From contig CAWEIK010000001.1 in the NCBI GenBank assembly GCA_963809175.1, positions 1,364,001-1,428,000 on the forward strand: a stretch of 64,000 bases of DNA, in the 5' to 3' direction. The notes beneath the pieces were generated by a model that saw only the letters and a list, made by a program, of their open reading frames with translations, had not been told where the DNA came from and searched no databases. Position numbers and translations under genes: made by a program. The stretch's first letter is position 1; each line of letters starts with the position of its first letter. The stretch comes from JACCTU01 sp963809175 (GTDB lineage Bacteria; Actinomycetota; Thermoleophilia; Gaiellales; Gaiellaceae). This document shows, in pieces, positions 53,054-62,269 of the stretch.

Positions 53054-53863
53054 GTGATGACCCGCGCGGTCGCCGTCGGGGTCGGGCTCGCGCTGCTGAC
53101 CGGCGCGGGCGGGGGCGGCCTCGGCCCGGGCGGTCGTGCGAAGCAGCTGGTGACCCTGCTGGCGTCGAAAGGCCCGCGCCCAGCGGGTGAGCCGGGCGCG
53201 GAGCGGTTCGCGCAGGAGTTCGTCGCGACCGAGTTGAGAAAGCTCGGCTATCGCGTTGTCCTCCAGCGAGTCGACCTGCCGAACGGCCGCTCGACCCGGA
53301 ACGTCGTCGGCCTCTCTTCCGGAAGGCCCAAGGTCGTGATCGTGGCGCACCTCGACGGGGTCCGCGGGAGCCCGGCCGCGAACGACAACGCGTCCGGGGT
53401 CGCGCTGCTCGTGGAGCTCGCGGCGTCGCTGCGCTTCGAGCCCGGCGTGCTCGTGGCCGCGACCGGCGCCGAGGAGCGCGCCGTCACCGGCTCGCGGGTG
53501 CACCTCGGCTCCCTGCGGCTGCTGCAAGGGATCTCGCCGCAGGCCCGGCGCGGCGTCCGGCTTGCGGTCTCGCTCGACATGGTCGGCGTCGGGACGCGAC
53601 TGCACGTGCGCGGGATCGAGCGAGCACCGAACCGAAGCGCGAGGCTGTTGCTGACCCGTGGCGGCAGCACGTACCTCCGGGACGACGGCGACTCCGATCA
53701 CGCCGAGCTCACGCGGCACGGGCTGCCGGCGGCCTGGCTCCAGTGGCGTACCGACGCGTGCTGGCACGAGCCGTGCGACGTCGCGCGTCGGGTCGACGCG
53801 CGCAAGCTCGAGGCGGCGTTTCGCGTCGCGTTGGACGCCGCGTTCCTCGCGCTGAAGAGCTAG
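53054..53863 (+). CDS. Secreted M28-family metallopeptidase
   Basis: A signal-like start (AVAVGVGLALLTGAGGGG) precedes a compact M28 aminopeptidase fold. Zinc ligands and catalytic residues appear in order: VIVAHLDG (His), NDNASG (bridging Asp), TGAEER (general base and ligand Glu), SLDMVG (Asp) and DSDHAELTRHGLPAAW (His). The length is about 270 residues. A TACGTT box (53042-53047) 6 bases before GTG 53054 favours this start over ATG 53030. It is likely an exported exopeptidase. The stop overlaps the next gene on the other strand at CTAG. Confidence 0.85.
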   Translation: MMTRAVAVGVGLALLTGAGGGGLGPGGRAKQLVTLLASKGPRPAGEPGAERFAQEFVATELRKLGYRVVLQRVDLPNGRSTRNVVGLSSGRPKVVIVAHLDGVRGSPAANDNASGVALLVELAASLRFEPGVLVAATGAEERAVTGSRVHLGSLRLLQGISPQARRGVRLAVSLDMVGVGTRLHVRGIERAPNRSARLLLTRGGSTYLRDDGDSDHAELTRHGLPAAWLQWRTDACWHEPCDVARRVDARKLEAAFRVALDAAFLALKS

Positions 53864-55353
53864 GCGGCGGTCTCGCGCACGCGCTCGGCGACCGATTCCA
53901 GCTCGATCGAACCGCCGGTGACCTCGCGCAGGAGCTCGTCCGCGTTCATGCGCTGACCCTCGGACCACAGCTCGCGCACCAGTGAGCCCGCGGCCCGCTG
54001 CGTGTACCAGTCGCGCCCGAACTTCTCCTGCAGGAACGTCGACAGCTGCGACTCGAGCGCCCAGGCTCGGAGGTATGCGTGCACGTAGAAGCGACCGTCC
54101 ATGTCCCACAGGTAGTCCTGCGGCGCCGGCGTGATCTTCAGCGCGTCCGCCTGCAGCTCGACGTAGCGCGCTTGCATCGCGCGCGGATCGTCGGCCTGAT
54201 GGAACTCGATCTCGTAGAGCAGCTTCGCGCAGTAGCGGCGGACGAAGTAGAGGAGGATCGCGGCGCCCTCGGCCGCGTACTCGCGCGGCTTCGGGAAGTC
54301 GAGCATGCGCGAGAGCCAGCCCGCGTTGTCGGTCAGGTGCTCGAGCAGCATCGCCCAGCCCTCGGTGACCGCGTTGTCGCCGAGCCGCTTGTCCTCGACC
54401 GAGAGCGACGCCGACGTGTGGGCGAAGTGCTCGGCGTGGCCGGCTTCGTGGAAGAGCGCGCTCCAGTCGTCGGCGCCGCCGGTCGGCTTGATCACGAGCA
54501 TCACCTTGTCGGGCACCTCGATCGGGACGCAGAACGCACGCGGATCCTTGAGCGGCCGGTTCTCGACGTCGAGGATGACGTTCGCCTGCCCGTCGAGGTC
54601 GACGCCGAGGTCCTTGAGGGTCGCGCGGAGCGCGGGGAGCATCCGGTCGGCGGGGAAGCCGGCGTCCCAGTTCGTCGCGCGCATCATGCGGTCCTTGTCC
54701 CAGCGCTGCGCCTCCGAGAGCGGCATCCCGACGCGGTCGCGAAACAGCTTGTCGCCGAGCTTCGTGTGCAGCTGCTCGGTCGAGCTCAGGAACGCGCGGC
54801 ACTGGTCGGCCAGGCCTTCCAGGTCGTAGCCGAAGTTCTTGTAGAGCTCGAAGTAGTTGTCCGCGCCGAGCTCTCGCACCGCGTCGCGAACGCGCGCGTG
54901 CGACTCGAGGTAGAGCGGGTTCAGGTGCTCGTCGACGAGCTCGTTCCGGAGCAGCTCGAGGCGCTCGCGCTTGCCCCGGTCGGCCTCGTTCATGATCGTC
55001 GGCTTGATCATCCGGTAGGGGATCTCCTCGCCGTCGACGGTCGTCGTGAGCTCCGCCTCCTTCTGGGCGAGCTTCTCCTCGAGCTCCTTGGTCAGCTGAC
55101 CCAGGTACCCCTCGCACGCGAACCGCCAGAGCTCGCGGATCCCCGAGCTGCCGTTCACCGCGGCCCCGATCGAGCGCGCCTGCTCGATCGTGGTCAGGTC
55201 GGCGAACTCGCCGTAGATCGCCTCGAGCTCGAGCCGCTCCTTGTGCCCGGCGAAGTGCAGGTAGTACTCCTCGTCCAGCCGGGCGATGAAGCGGTCGGCT
55301 CGCTCGCGGTAGTCGTCGAGGTCACGGGCGGATGCTGGAGCGACGGTCGGCAT
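53860..55353 (-). CDS. Zinc metallopeptidase of the M3/M2 (gluzincin) type
   Basis: The 497-residue helical protein has the zinc motif WSALFHEAGHAEHFAH (HEAGH) and a downstream NAVTEGWAMLLEHL, whose Glu is the third ligand. YRYC-like helices typical of M3 oligopeptidases follow (FVRRYCAKLLYEIEFHQ; DPRFYV-like GRFYVHAYLRAWAL). There is no signal peptide, so it is cytoplasmic. It probably degrades peptides. It shares the CTAG stop overlap with the M28 gene and is divergent from yjbQ with only 20 bases between the starts. Confidence 0.82.
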   Translation of the reverse strand: MPTVAPASARDLDDYRERADRFIARLDEEYYLHFAGHKERLELEAIYGEFADLTTIEQARSIGAAVNGSSGIRELWRFACEGYLGQLTKELEEKLAQKEAELTTTVDGEEIPYRMIKPTIMNEADRGKRERLELLRNELVDEHLNPLYLESHARVRDAVRELGADNYFELYKNFGYDLEGLADQCRAFLSSTEQLHTKLGDKLFRDRVGMPLSEAQRWDKDRMMRATNWDAGFPADRMLPALRATLKDLGVDLDGQANVILDVENRPLKDPRAFCVPIEVPDKVMLVIKPTGGADDWSALFHEAGHAEHFAHTSASLSVEDKRLGDNAVTEGWAMLLEHLTDNAGWLSRMLDFPKPREYAAEGAAILLYFVRRYCAKLLYEIEFHQADDPRAMQARYVELQADALKITPAPQDYLWDMDGRFYVHAYLRAWALESQLSTFLQEKFGRDWYTQRAAGSLVRELWSEGQRMNADELLREVTGGSIELESVAERVRETAA

Positions 55354-55361
55354 CGGGTTCG

Positions 55362-55368
55362 TAGGATA
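55362..55368. promoter_or_regulatory. Overlapping bidirectional -10 elements (TAGGAT / TATCCT)
   Basis: TAGGATA reads as -10 TAGGAT forward (55362-55367, 6 bases before the yjbQ ATG). In reverse it reads TATCCT (55368-55363, 9 bases before the peptidase ATG). The 20-base gap leaves room only for leaderless transcripts in both directions. Confidence 0.6.
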
Positions 55369-55373
55369 GTCAG

Positions 55374-55775
55374 ATGAACGAGATCAGTCTCTCCACCGAC
55401 CGGCGGACCCAGCTCCTGGACATCACGGGACAGGTCCAGGAAGCGCTCGACGGGGACGCGGCCGCGGCGTCCGCCGCGCTCATCTTCGTGCCCCACACGA
55501 CGGCGGGCGTGACGATCAACGAGCACGCCGACCCGGCGGTCGCGCGCGACTTCGAGAAGGCGCTCGAGCGGATGGTCGCGGACGAGTGGGGCTGGGAGCA
55601 CATCGAGGAGGGCGAGGAGAACGCCCCCTCGCACATTCGCGCGGCGCTGATGAGCCCGCAGGTGCTGGTGCCGATCCGCGACGGGCAGCTCGCGCTCGGG
55701 ACGTGGCAGGGCATCTTCTTCTGCGAGTTCGACGGTCCTCGGAAGCGGACGGTCTACGTCTCCACGCTCCGTTAG
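55374..55775 (+). CDS. yjbQ: YjbQ/UPF0047 family protein
   Basis: The 133-residue protein is a single UPF0047 domain with FVPHTTAGVTINEHADP, the His-rich metal/phosphate site, WEHIEEGEENAPSHIRAAL, and the terminal LGTWQGIFFCEFDGPRKR. The family is a trimer, sometimes credited with weak thiamine-phosphate synthase activity, but its main role is unsettled. It is followed with no gap by an ABC transporter ATPase, so they share an operon. Confidence 0.93.
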   Translation: MNEISLSTDRRTQLLDITGQVQEALDGDAAAASAALIFVPHTTAGVTINEHADPAVARDFEKALERMVADEWGWEHIEEGEENAPSHIRAALMSPQVLVPIRDGQLALGTWQGIFFCEFDGPRKRTVYVSTLR

Positions 55776-56666
55776 ATGATCGAGGTCGTCGATCTCACGA
55801 AGCGCTACGGCAAGGTGCTCGCCGTCGACCACCTGTCGTTTCGCGTCGAGCCGGGCACGATCACGGGGTTCCTCGGCCCGAACGGCGCCGGCAAGTCGAC
55901 GACGCTCGCGCTCGGTGCTCGGCCTCGTGCACCCGGACACCGGCGGCGCGACCGTCCTCGGACGCACGTACCGCGAGCTCGACCGGCCGCTCCACCGCGT
56001 CGGCGCGGTGCTCGAGGCGAGCGAGGTGCACCCGGGGCGATCCGGTCGAAACCACCTCCGCGTGCTCGCCACCGCGTCGGGCATTCCACGCTCGCGCGTC
56101 GAGGAGGTGCTCGCCCTCGTCGAGCTGACCGCCGCGGCGAAGCGGCGCGTGAAGGGCTACTCGCTCGGGATGCGCCAGCGTCTCGGTCTCGCGACCGCGC
56201 TGCTCGGCGACCCCGAGGTGCTCGTGCTCGACGAGCCCGCGAACGGCCTCGATCCCGCGGGCGTTCGCTGGCTGCGCGACCTGCTCCGCTCGCTCGCCGG
56301 CGAAGGGCGGACGATCCTCGTGTCGAGCCACGTGCTCGCCGAGGTCGCGCAGACCGTCGACCGCGTCGTGATCATCCATCGCGGCAAGCTCATCCAGCAG
56401 GCGTCGATCGCCGAGGTGCTCGCGGGCGCGCAGGGCGGCACGCGCGTGCGCAGCCCCGAGGCGTCGCGTCTCCGCGGCGCTGCTCGCTGCGCAGGGAGCG
56501 ACCGTCACCGAGCTCGAGGACACGACGCTCGTCGCGGACCTCGCCGCCCGAGCGCATCGGCGAGCTCGCCGCGGCGAACAACATCGTGCTGCACGAGCTC
56601 GCCGTCGAGCGCGCGACGCTCGAGGAGGTCTTCCTCGAGCTGACCGGCGGGGAGACGACGGAGTGA
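55776..56666 (+). CDS. ABC transporter ATP-binding protein, three frameshifts
   Basis: An ABC-2-type exporter ATPase with Walker A GPNGAGKSTT, signature GYSLGMRQRLGLA, Walker B VLVLDEPANGLDP and the H-loop VSSHVLAEV. A C-terminal DUF4162-like tail has ERIGELAAANNIVLHEL and LEEVFLELTGG. One extra base each near 55915, 56472 and 56550 shifts the frame; corrected, it is 295 residues. It directly follows yjbQ and overlaps the permease gene by four bases. The substrate is unknown; drug/lipid export is typical of the class. Confidence 0.87.
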   Translation: MIEVVDLTKRYGKVLAVDHLSFRVEPGTITGFLGPNGAGKSTTLALGARPRAPGHRRRDRPRTHVPRARPAAPPRRRGARGERGAPGAIRSKPPPRARHRVGHSTLARRGGARPRRADRRGEAAREGLLARDAPASRSRDRAARRPRGARARRARERPRSRGRSLAARPAPLARRRRADDPRVEPRARRGRADRRPRRDHPSRQAHPAGVDRRGARGRAGRHARAQPRGVASPRRCSLRRERPSPSSRTRRSSRTSPPERIGELAAANNIVLHELAVERATLEEVFLELTGGETTE

Positions 56667-57419
56667 CCGCGCTCGTCCGGTCGGAGCTGCTCAAGGTCCG
56701 CACGGTCCGGTCGTCGTGGGCGTACGTGATCGTGATCGTGCTGCTCACGGCAATCGGCATCGCCGGCGAGGTCGGGCTCGGCGGAGAGCGCGGACCGCGG
56801 CACGCTCAGCTTCCAGGTCGGCCTCGTCGACATCGTCGGGCTCGCCGTGCTCTTCGCGATCATCGTCGGGATCACGATCGTCACCAACGAGTTCCGACAC
56901 GGGACCGTGACGCCGACGTTCCTCGCGGAGCCGCACCGTGAGCGCGTGATCGTCGCGAAGGCGATCGCGCGCAGCTCGTCGGTCGCGATCGGGTTCGCGC
57001 TGCTGTCGCTCGTCGTCGTCGCCGCCGTCGCGATTCCCTGGCTCTCGATCGTCGATGCGCAGCTGCAGCTCGGCGACGCGCGAGTTCCTGGAGCGCATCG
57101 GCGAGCAGATCTTTCTCGACCGTTCTCTGGGCGCTGCTGGGCGTCGCGATCGGCACGGCCGTGCACAGCCAGGTCGCCGCGCTGGTCGGAACGCTCGATC
57201 TGGATCTTCGTGGTCGAGAACCTGCTGATCGGGCTCCTCGGGCTGGTCGACGCCGACGGCGTCGCCGAGTACCTGCCGTTCCACGCGCTCGACGCGGCCG
57301 ACGGCACCGGCGGCGACAACCTCCTTTCCTACGGGCCTGGCGTCGCGGTGTCTCTCGGCTGGATTCTGTTGCTCGGCGCCTTCGGCATCTGGCGCACCCT
57401 TCGCCGCGACATCAGCTGA
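56663..57419 (+). CDS. ABC-2-type permease, four frameshifts
   Basis: The GTG start overlaps the ATPase stop. The protein begins LVRSELLKVRTVRSSWAYV, typical of ABC-2 permeases. About six helices follow, including DIVGLAVLFAIIVGITIVTNE, the family motif EFRHGTVTPTFLAEP, FALLSLVVVAAVAIPW and IWIFVVENLLIGLLG. One extra base each near 56784, 57081, 57117 and 57204 breaks it; corrected, it is 250 residues. It forms the exporter with the preceding ATPase. Confidence 0.8.
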
Positions 57420-57423
57420 CACG

Positions 57424-57429
57424 TACGCT
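57424..57429 (+). promoter_or_regulatory. Putative -10 box (TACGCT) before the RNA methyltransferase
   Basis: TACGCT ends 7 bases before the ATG at 57437. The intervening GCGAAGG could also act as a weak, close ribosome-binding site. Confidence 0.4.
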
Positions 57430-57436
57430 GCGAAGG

Positions 57437-58820
57437 ATGGCAGCGCCGGTTGCGAAGGACGAGGAGCTCGAGCTCACGATCGATTCACTCGCCTACGGCG
57501 GGAACGGCGTCGCGCGGCTGAACGGCTTCGTCGTGTTCGTCCGCCGCGGGCCTTCCGGGCGACACGGTGCGCGCGCGCGTGACGAAGGTGAAGCGAAACC
57601 ACGCGGAGGCGCTCGCGACGGAGATCCTCTCGCCCGGACCGGTGCGCGTCGACGCTCCGTGTGCGCACTACCCGGCGTGCGGCGGCTGCCGCTTCCAGGA
57701 CCTCGCCTACGACGCGCAGCTCGCGGCGAAGGCCGACCAGGTCGCCGACGCGCTGCGGCGGCTCGGCGGGATCGCGGACCCGCCGCTCGAGCCGATCGTT
57801 CCCGCCGCTTCGGTCTTCCACTACCGGAACAAGATGGAGTACTCGTTCACGCAGTACGAGGACGGCCCGACGCTCGGCCTGCACAGGGCGGGCCGCTGGG
57901 ACGAGGTGCTCGAGATCGAGCAGTGCTGGCTCACGACCGACCTCGGCAACGACGTGCGGAACGCCGTCCGCGCGTGGGCGCGCGAGGAGGGGCTCCAGGC
58001 GTACGACCAGGAGACCCACAAGGGATATCTCCGCCACCTCGTCTACCGCGAGGGGCGGAACACCGGCCAGGTGCTGGTGCAGCTCGTGACCGCGGAGGGC
58101 GAGCGCTTCGAGACGGGCTACTTCGTCGAGGCGATGCGCCGGTTCCCCGAGGTGCGCGCCATCCACTGGGCGATCAACGACACGCCCGCCGAGGTCACGA
58201 ACCTGCCGACGAAGCTGCTCTGGGGCGACGACTCGATCGAGGAGCAGCTGTGCGGCCTGCGCTTCCGCGTCAGCCCGAACGCGTTCCTGCAGACGAACAC
58301 GGAGATGGCCGAGCGCCTGTACGGGATCGTCGCCGAGTACGCGGCGCTCACCGGCAAGGAGACGGTCTGGGATCTCTACTGCGGGATCGGCTCGATCGGG
58401 CTGACGCTCGCGAAGGACGCATTGACGGTGTGGGGGATCGAGGTCTCCGAGGAGTCGGTCGCGCGCGCGATCGAGAACGCGGAGCTGAACGAGATCACGA
58501 ACGCGGCGTTCTTCGCAGGCAACGTCGGGCTCGCGATCGAGGAGCTGCGCGAGCGCTCGGGTGCGCCGGACCTCGTCGTCGTCGACCCGCCGCGCGCGGG
58601 GCTCGCCGGCAAGGCGCTGCGGCGGCTCGGGCGGATCGGCGCGCCGCGGATCGTCTACGTCTCGTGCAACCCGACGACGCTCGCTTCCGATCTGAAGACG
58701 TTGCGCGAGCAGTTCGGCTACGAGCTCCTCCGCGCTCAGCCGGTGGACATGTTCCCGCACACGCCGCACGTCGAGTGCGTGACCTTGCTGGAGAAAACCG
58801 GTCCGACGGTCGAGTCGTAG
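57437..58820 (+). CDS. TrmA/RlmD-type 5-methyluridine RNA methyltransferase, one frameshift
   Basis: An N-terminal TRAM domain (LTIDSLAYGGNGVARLNGF) is followed by a 4Fe-4S cysteine set (CAHYPACGGCRFQDL). The SAM fold has VWDLYCGIGSIGLTLA, then VVVDPPRAGLAGKA and the catalytic Cys in VYVSCNPTTLASDL. The base Glu in HVECVTLLE completes the site. One extra base near 57553 shifts the frame inside TRAM; corrected, it is 460 residues. It methylates U in rRNA or tRNA. The family, not the exact site, can be assigned. Confidence 0.9.
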
Positions 58821-58826
58821 GTACGG

Positions 58827-59921
58827 CTAAGGAGGCGGGTGTTCCCCTGCCGACTCCCGATGGGCGGGTGGCCTGGGCTCCCGCGTCGCCCGCCCGTCCC
58901 CTCGCTGTTCACGCCACAGCCGCCAGAGCAGGTCGGCGTTGACGACGAGGAAGCCGATCGCGAGGAGCGGCAGCGCCGGTAGCCCGTCGACCTCGAGGAA
59001 GTAGGTCGCCGAGAGCGTCAGACCGAACGAAGCCGTCATCGCGACCCAGGTCGCCCGGCGCCGGAGCTTGAACCGGTCGGCCGCAGCCAGGAAGAGCGCG
59101 AAGAAGAGCAGGTCGGGGAGGCCGAGCTTCGCCGTCGAGTCGACGCTGTCCACCCGCACGTCGGTCGGAGCTCCCTGGTCGGAGGTCGGCGGGCCGCTCT
59201 GCTCGCCGTCGTTCGTGTCCTCGGACCTCGCGACGATCGTCGCCGAGCCGCCTCCGTCTCGGGCGACGATGCGATAGCGGTAGTCGCGGCCGGCGTCGAG
59301 CGCGCCCTCGAGGTAGCCGAGGCGGCCGTTGTCGTTGTCGTCTCGGACGGGCTCGTCGTTTCGCTTGCCGCCGGGGTTTCGATAGACGTCGAACGACGCC
59401 GGCCCGTCGAGAGGCTCGCGCCAGCCGAGGAAGACCTGCCGCTCGCCCATCAGCGGGAACGAGAACGAGAGCGCGCCGAACACCTCGGGACGCTCGGTGA
59501 TGATGTGGCGCGTCGGGCCGCGCCAGACCGAGTACGAGTCGACGATCGGGATCAGCAGCGCGACGAGCGCGACCCAGAGCGCGGTCTCGAAGAACCCGAG
59601 GAACCAGAACGCGATCATCGTCGCCGCGCCGAGCTTCGCGAAGTTCGCGAGCACCTCGAACCCGGCGAAGCTCGCTGCGACTGCGACCGCCGCGAGCGCG
59701 ATCCCGATCCAGAGCAGCCGGTTCGCGCGCCGCAGCGGCAGTGCGATCCACACGAGCGCGAACACGGCCGGGATCAGCACGAACCCGACGAAGAGCACGT
59801 CGGCGTCCGTCGGCAGGTTCGGCAGGAGCCGGAAGCAGAGGTAGTACGCGATCAGCACGCCGAGCAGCACGAGCCCGGCGGCGACGCGCGGCGTCAGTAC
59901 GGCGGAAGCTCGGCCCACCAC
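58827..59921 (-). CDS. Membrane protein with fibronectin-like external domain (364 aa)
   Basis: There are about five N-terminal helices (VAAGLVLLGVLIAYYLCF; ADVLFVGFVLIPAVFALVW). An extracytoplasmic beta domain (about 165-275) contains GERQVFLGWREPLDGPASF, DVYRNPGG and DYRYRIVARDGGG. Two C-terminal helices and a charged Pro/Arg tail end it. The external part looks fibronectin-like. The GTG start lies inside the last codons of the upstream gene (28-base overlap), so they are translated together. The function is unknown. Confidence 0.7.
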   Translation of the reverse strand: MVGRASAVLTPRVAAGLVLLGVLIAYYLCFRLLPNLPTDADVLFVGFVLIPAVFALVWIALPLRRANRLLWIGIALAAVAVAASFAGFEVLANFAKLGAATMIAFWFLGFFETALWVALVALLIPIVDSYSVWRGPTRHIITERPEVFGALSFSFPLMGERQVFLGWREPLDGPASFDVYRNPGGKRNDEPVRDDNDNGRLGYLEGALDAGRDYRYRIVARDGGGSATIVARSEDTNDGEQSGPPTSDQGAPTDVRVDSVDSTAKLGLPDLLFFALFLAAADRFKLRRRATWVAMTASFGLTLSATYFLEVDGLPALPLLAIGFLVVNADLLWRLWREQRGDGRATREPRPPAHRESAGEHPPP

Positions 59922-60482
59922 ACTCCGGCGGCCTTGAACGCTTGCCAGAAGCTCGTCTTCGCCGCCTGGTCGTCGAGCGACGCGTCGATGTCCGGCACGA
60001 CGCAGCGCGTCGATCGTCGGCGTGAAGCGCTGAAGCTCCCCGAGGCGCTCCTCGATCGGCGTCGCGAGCGGGAACGCGAGCGAGTTCACGAACGCGAGCG
60101 CGTCGTCGCCCATCACGACGACGAGCTTCGGCTGGACGATGTGCAGCTCCCGGGTCAGCTGTGAGCGGGCCTCCTCCTCGTCCTGGCCGGCGAACTTGAT
60201 GCAGTTCGTGCCGTAGACGGCGAGCGGGTCGATCCGGAGCCGCTGGAGCGACTTCAGGATCGCCTGGCCGGCGCGCCCGAAGTACGCGACGCCTTCCTGG
60301 GCCTCTGCCGGCTGCGGGCCGTACTTGACCATGAACAGGTCTGCGAGCGGGTGGCCGGAGCCGATCACGGGGAACGCACCCTCGGGCGCGGACCGCGCGA
60401 TCTCCTCTCCGAGCTCGTTCGTCTCGGAAATCGCTTTCTGCAGGTACTTCTCGGAGATCTCGTCGGAGGGCACGGCTACCAC
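59894..60482 (-). CDS. Divergent uracil-DNA-glycosylase-superfamily protein, one frameshift
   Basis: The layout follows family 4/5 uracil-DNA glycosylases. It has an ARSAPEG/PVIGSGHPLADLFMV strand, a GVAYFGRAGQAILKSL block (canonical GxPFVGRAG), VYGTNCIKFAGQDEEEARS (canonical TNxxKxRP) and PKLVVVMGDDALAF. The four iron-sulfur cysteines of families 4/5 are absent, and the usual GEAPG loop is KYGPQPAEAQEG. One extra base near 60003 separates the last ~35 residues (VVPDIDASLDDQAAKTSFW). Corrected, it is 195 residues. The GTG has AGGA 6 bases upstream. Glycosylase activity is uncertain. Confidence 0.72.
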
Positions 60483-60504
60483 GGCGGGTCCTAGAGCTTC
60501 GGGA

Positions 60505-62242
60505 TCAGCGGACTCTTTCCTTGGCCTGCGCCGCCCACTTGAGCGACTGGAGGTAGAGAAGCGAGCGCGGGCGGCGCTGGACCTGTGCGCTGCGCAGGCT
60601 GAGCATGAACTCCTCGGGCCCCTCGAAGGCGCGCATCCGCAGCACGCCGGTGCCGACGCCCTGGAGCACGTGGGCGTCCGAGCCGGCGCCCATCTGGAGC
60701 CCGTACTTGCGCGCGAAGCGCAGCGCTTCCTCGTTGTACGTCTCGAAGAGGAGGCGCGCGTTGTAGACCTCGAGCACGTCGATCTGCGCGAGGTGGCGCT
60801 GGATCGTCGCCGGGTCGGGAACCGTGTGGATGCGATCGAAGGGGTGGGGGAGGTAGACGATCCCGCCCTGCTCGCGAATCGCGGCGATCGTGTCGACGAA
60901 CGACAGCCCACGCGGGATCTCCTCGCGGAGGAACAGCCCGATCACCTCACCTTGTTCATCGGTTTTGACCTCTTCGCCCGGGATCACGATCAGCTCGCGG
61001 CCTCGCGCCTGCTCGACCGCTTCGAGCGCACCGCCGAAGACGTTGTGGTCGGTGACCGCGATCGCTCCGAGGCCCGTCTCTTCCGCGTGGTCGAGCAGCT
61101 CGGCCACGGGGATCTGACAGTCGTGCGACCAGCTCGTGTGCAGGTGCAGGTCGGCGAGGATCCACGGGCGGTCGGCGAGCGGGTCGCCGGGGCGGGCGGC
61201 CGGGCGACGCCGCGACGCAAGCCCGTCGTAGAGCGCCGCCAGCTCGCCGGCGACCGCCCGGAAGCTCTGCGGCTCGGCCCAGGCGCGCGCCTTCGCTCCC
61301 TCGAGCGCGCGGTGCTCGGCGTCCTCGGCGAGTCGCGCGACCGCGGCGGCCGCGAGCTCGGGCTGGTCGTCGACGCCCGGGCGGATCGACGATCGCGGCA
61401 CCCGCGGCGGCCGCCTCGAGGCGCAGCCGGTTGAGGCCCTGCGGTGCGGGGACGAAGATCGCGGCGGTGTTCAAGAGGTCGGCGCGCAACTCGCCCGAGC
61501 GAAGCGTCACGACCCTGACGCGGTCGACCACCGTGCGTGGGACGAACGGGCGCCCGAACATCGAGCGCGTGCGAACGAACACGACCTCCCAGCCCGGGAG
61601 CTCACGCAGCGCTCGCAGCACCGCGCGCGCGACGGGACGCGCAGTCGGGCGCCACTCGATCGCGATCACGTTGCGCTTGGGGGTCGCCGGAGCGAAGCGC
61701 TCGACGTCGACGCCCTCGGAGACGATGCGGTAGTCGCCGGGAAAGCGCTCCGCGGCCGCCGCCGCAGTGCGCTCGGTCGTGGCCAGCAGCGAGTCGATGC
61801 GGTGGAGCAGGCGTTCGCGCTGCGCCTTGCCCGGCGGATACGAGAGGCGCTCCGGCGAGAAGAACGACGCGACCGCGAGGGTCTGCGCGTCGCGGAGCGC
61901 GAGGTACGAGAGGCTCGGGAGCCCAGGCTCGATCCCGTGGACGATGTCGTACCGTCCTTCGCCGAGCGCGAGCTCGAGGTTGAAACGAGCACCGACCGGC
62001 ACGCCCATCTGCGAGCGGCGCGAGATCGGCACCGCCGGCCCGACGGCGATCAGCTCCGCGTCCGCGCCGCTCTGCAGGATCTGTCGCCCCGCCGCCAGGT
62101 CGCGGGCGCGGTTCGACGGAGCGAGAACGGTGACGTGGTGGCCGAGCGAACGCAGCTCCCGGGCGACCCCGTCGACGTGCTCGTTGACGGAGTGCGGCTG
62201 CGACCAGGAGAAGGGCGTGACGAGGCAGACTCGGAGGCCCAT
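60505..62242 (-). CDS. GT4 glycosyltransferase fused to a PHP phosphoesterase domain, one frameshift
   Basis: Residues 1-~330 are a GT-B family 4 transferase. They start MGLRVCLVTPFSWSQPHSVNE, typical of PimA-like GDP-mannose:lipid mannosyltransferases, and include YDIVHGIEPGLPSLSY and a C-terminal LRLEAAAAGAAIVDPPG. Residues ~365-578 are a PHP domain with metal motifs DLHLHTSWSHDC, AVTDHNVFGG, VIPGEEVKT, YLPHPFDR and GAGSDAHV. One extra base near 61379 lies in the inter-domain region; corrected, the protein is 578 residues in a single frame. The PHP ligands are complete, so it should hydrolyse a phosphoester. It follows ino1 by 27 bases on the same strand. Confidence 0.83.
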
Positions 62243-62269
62243 CGAACCTCCGAGTCTAGCCCCGGCCCG

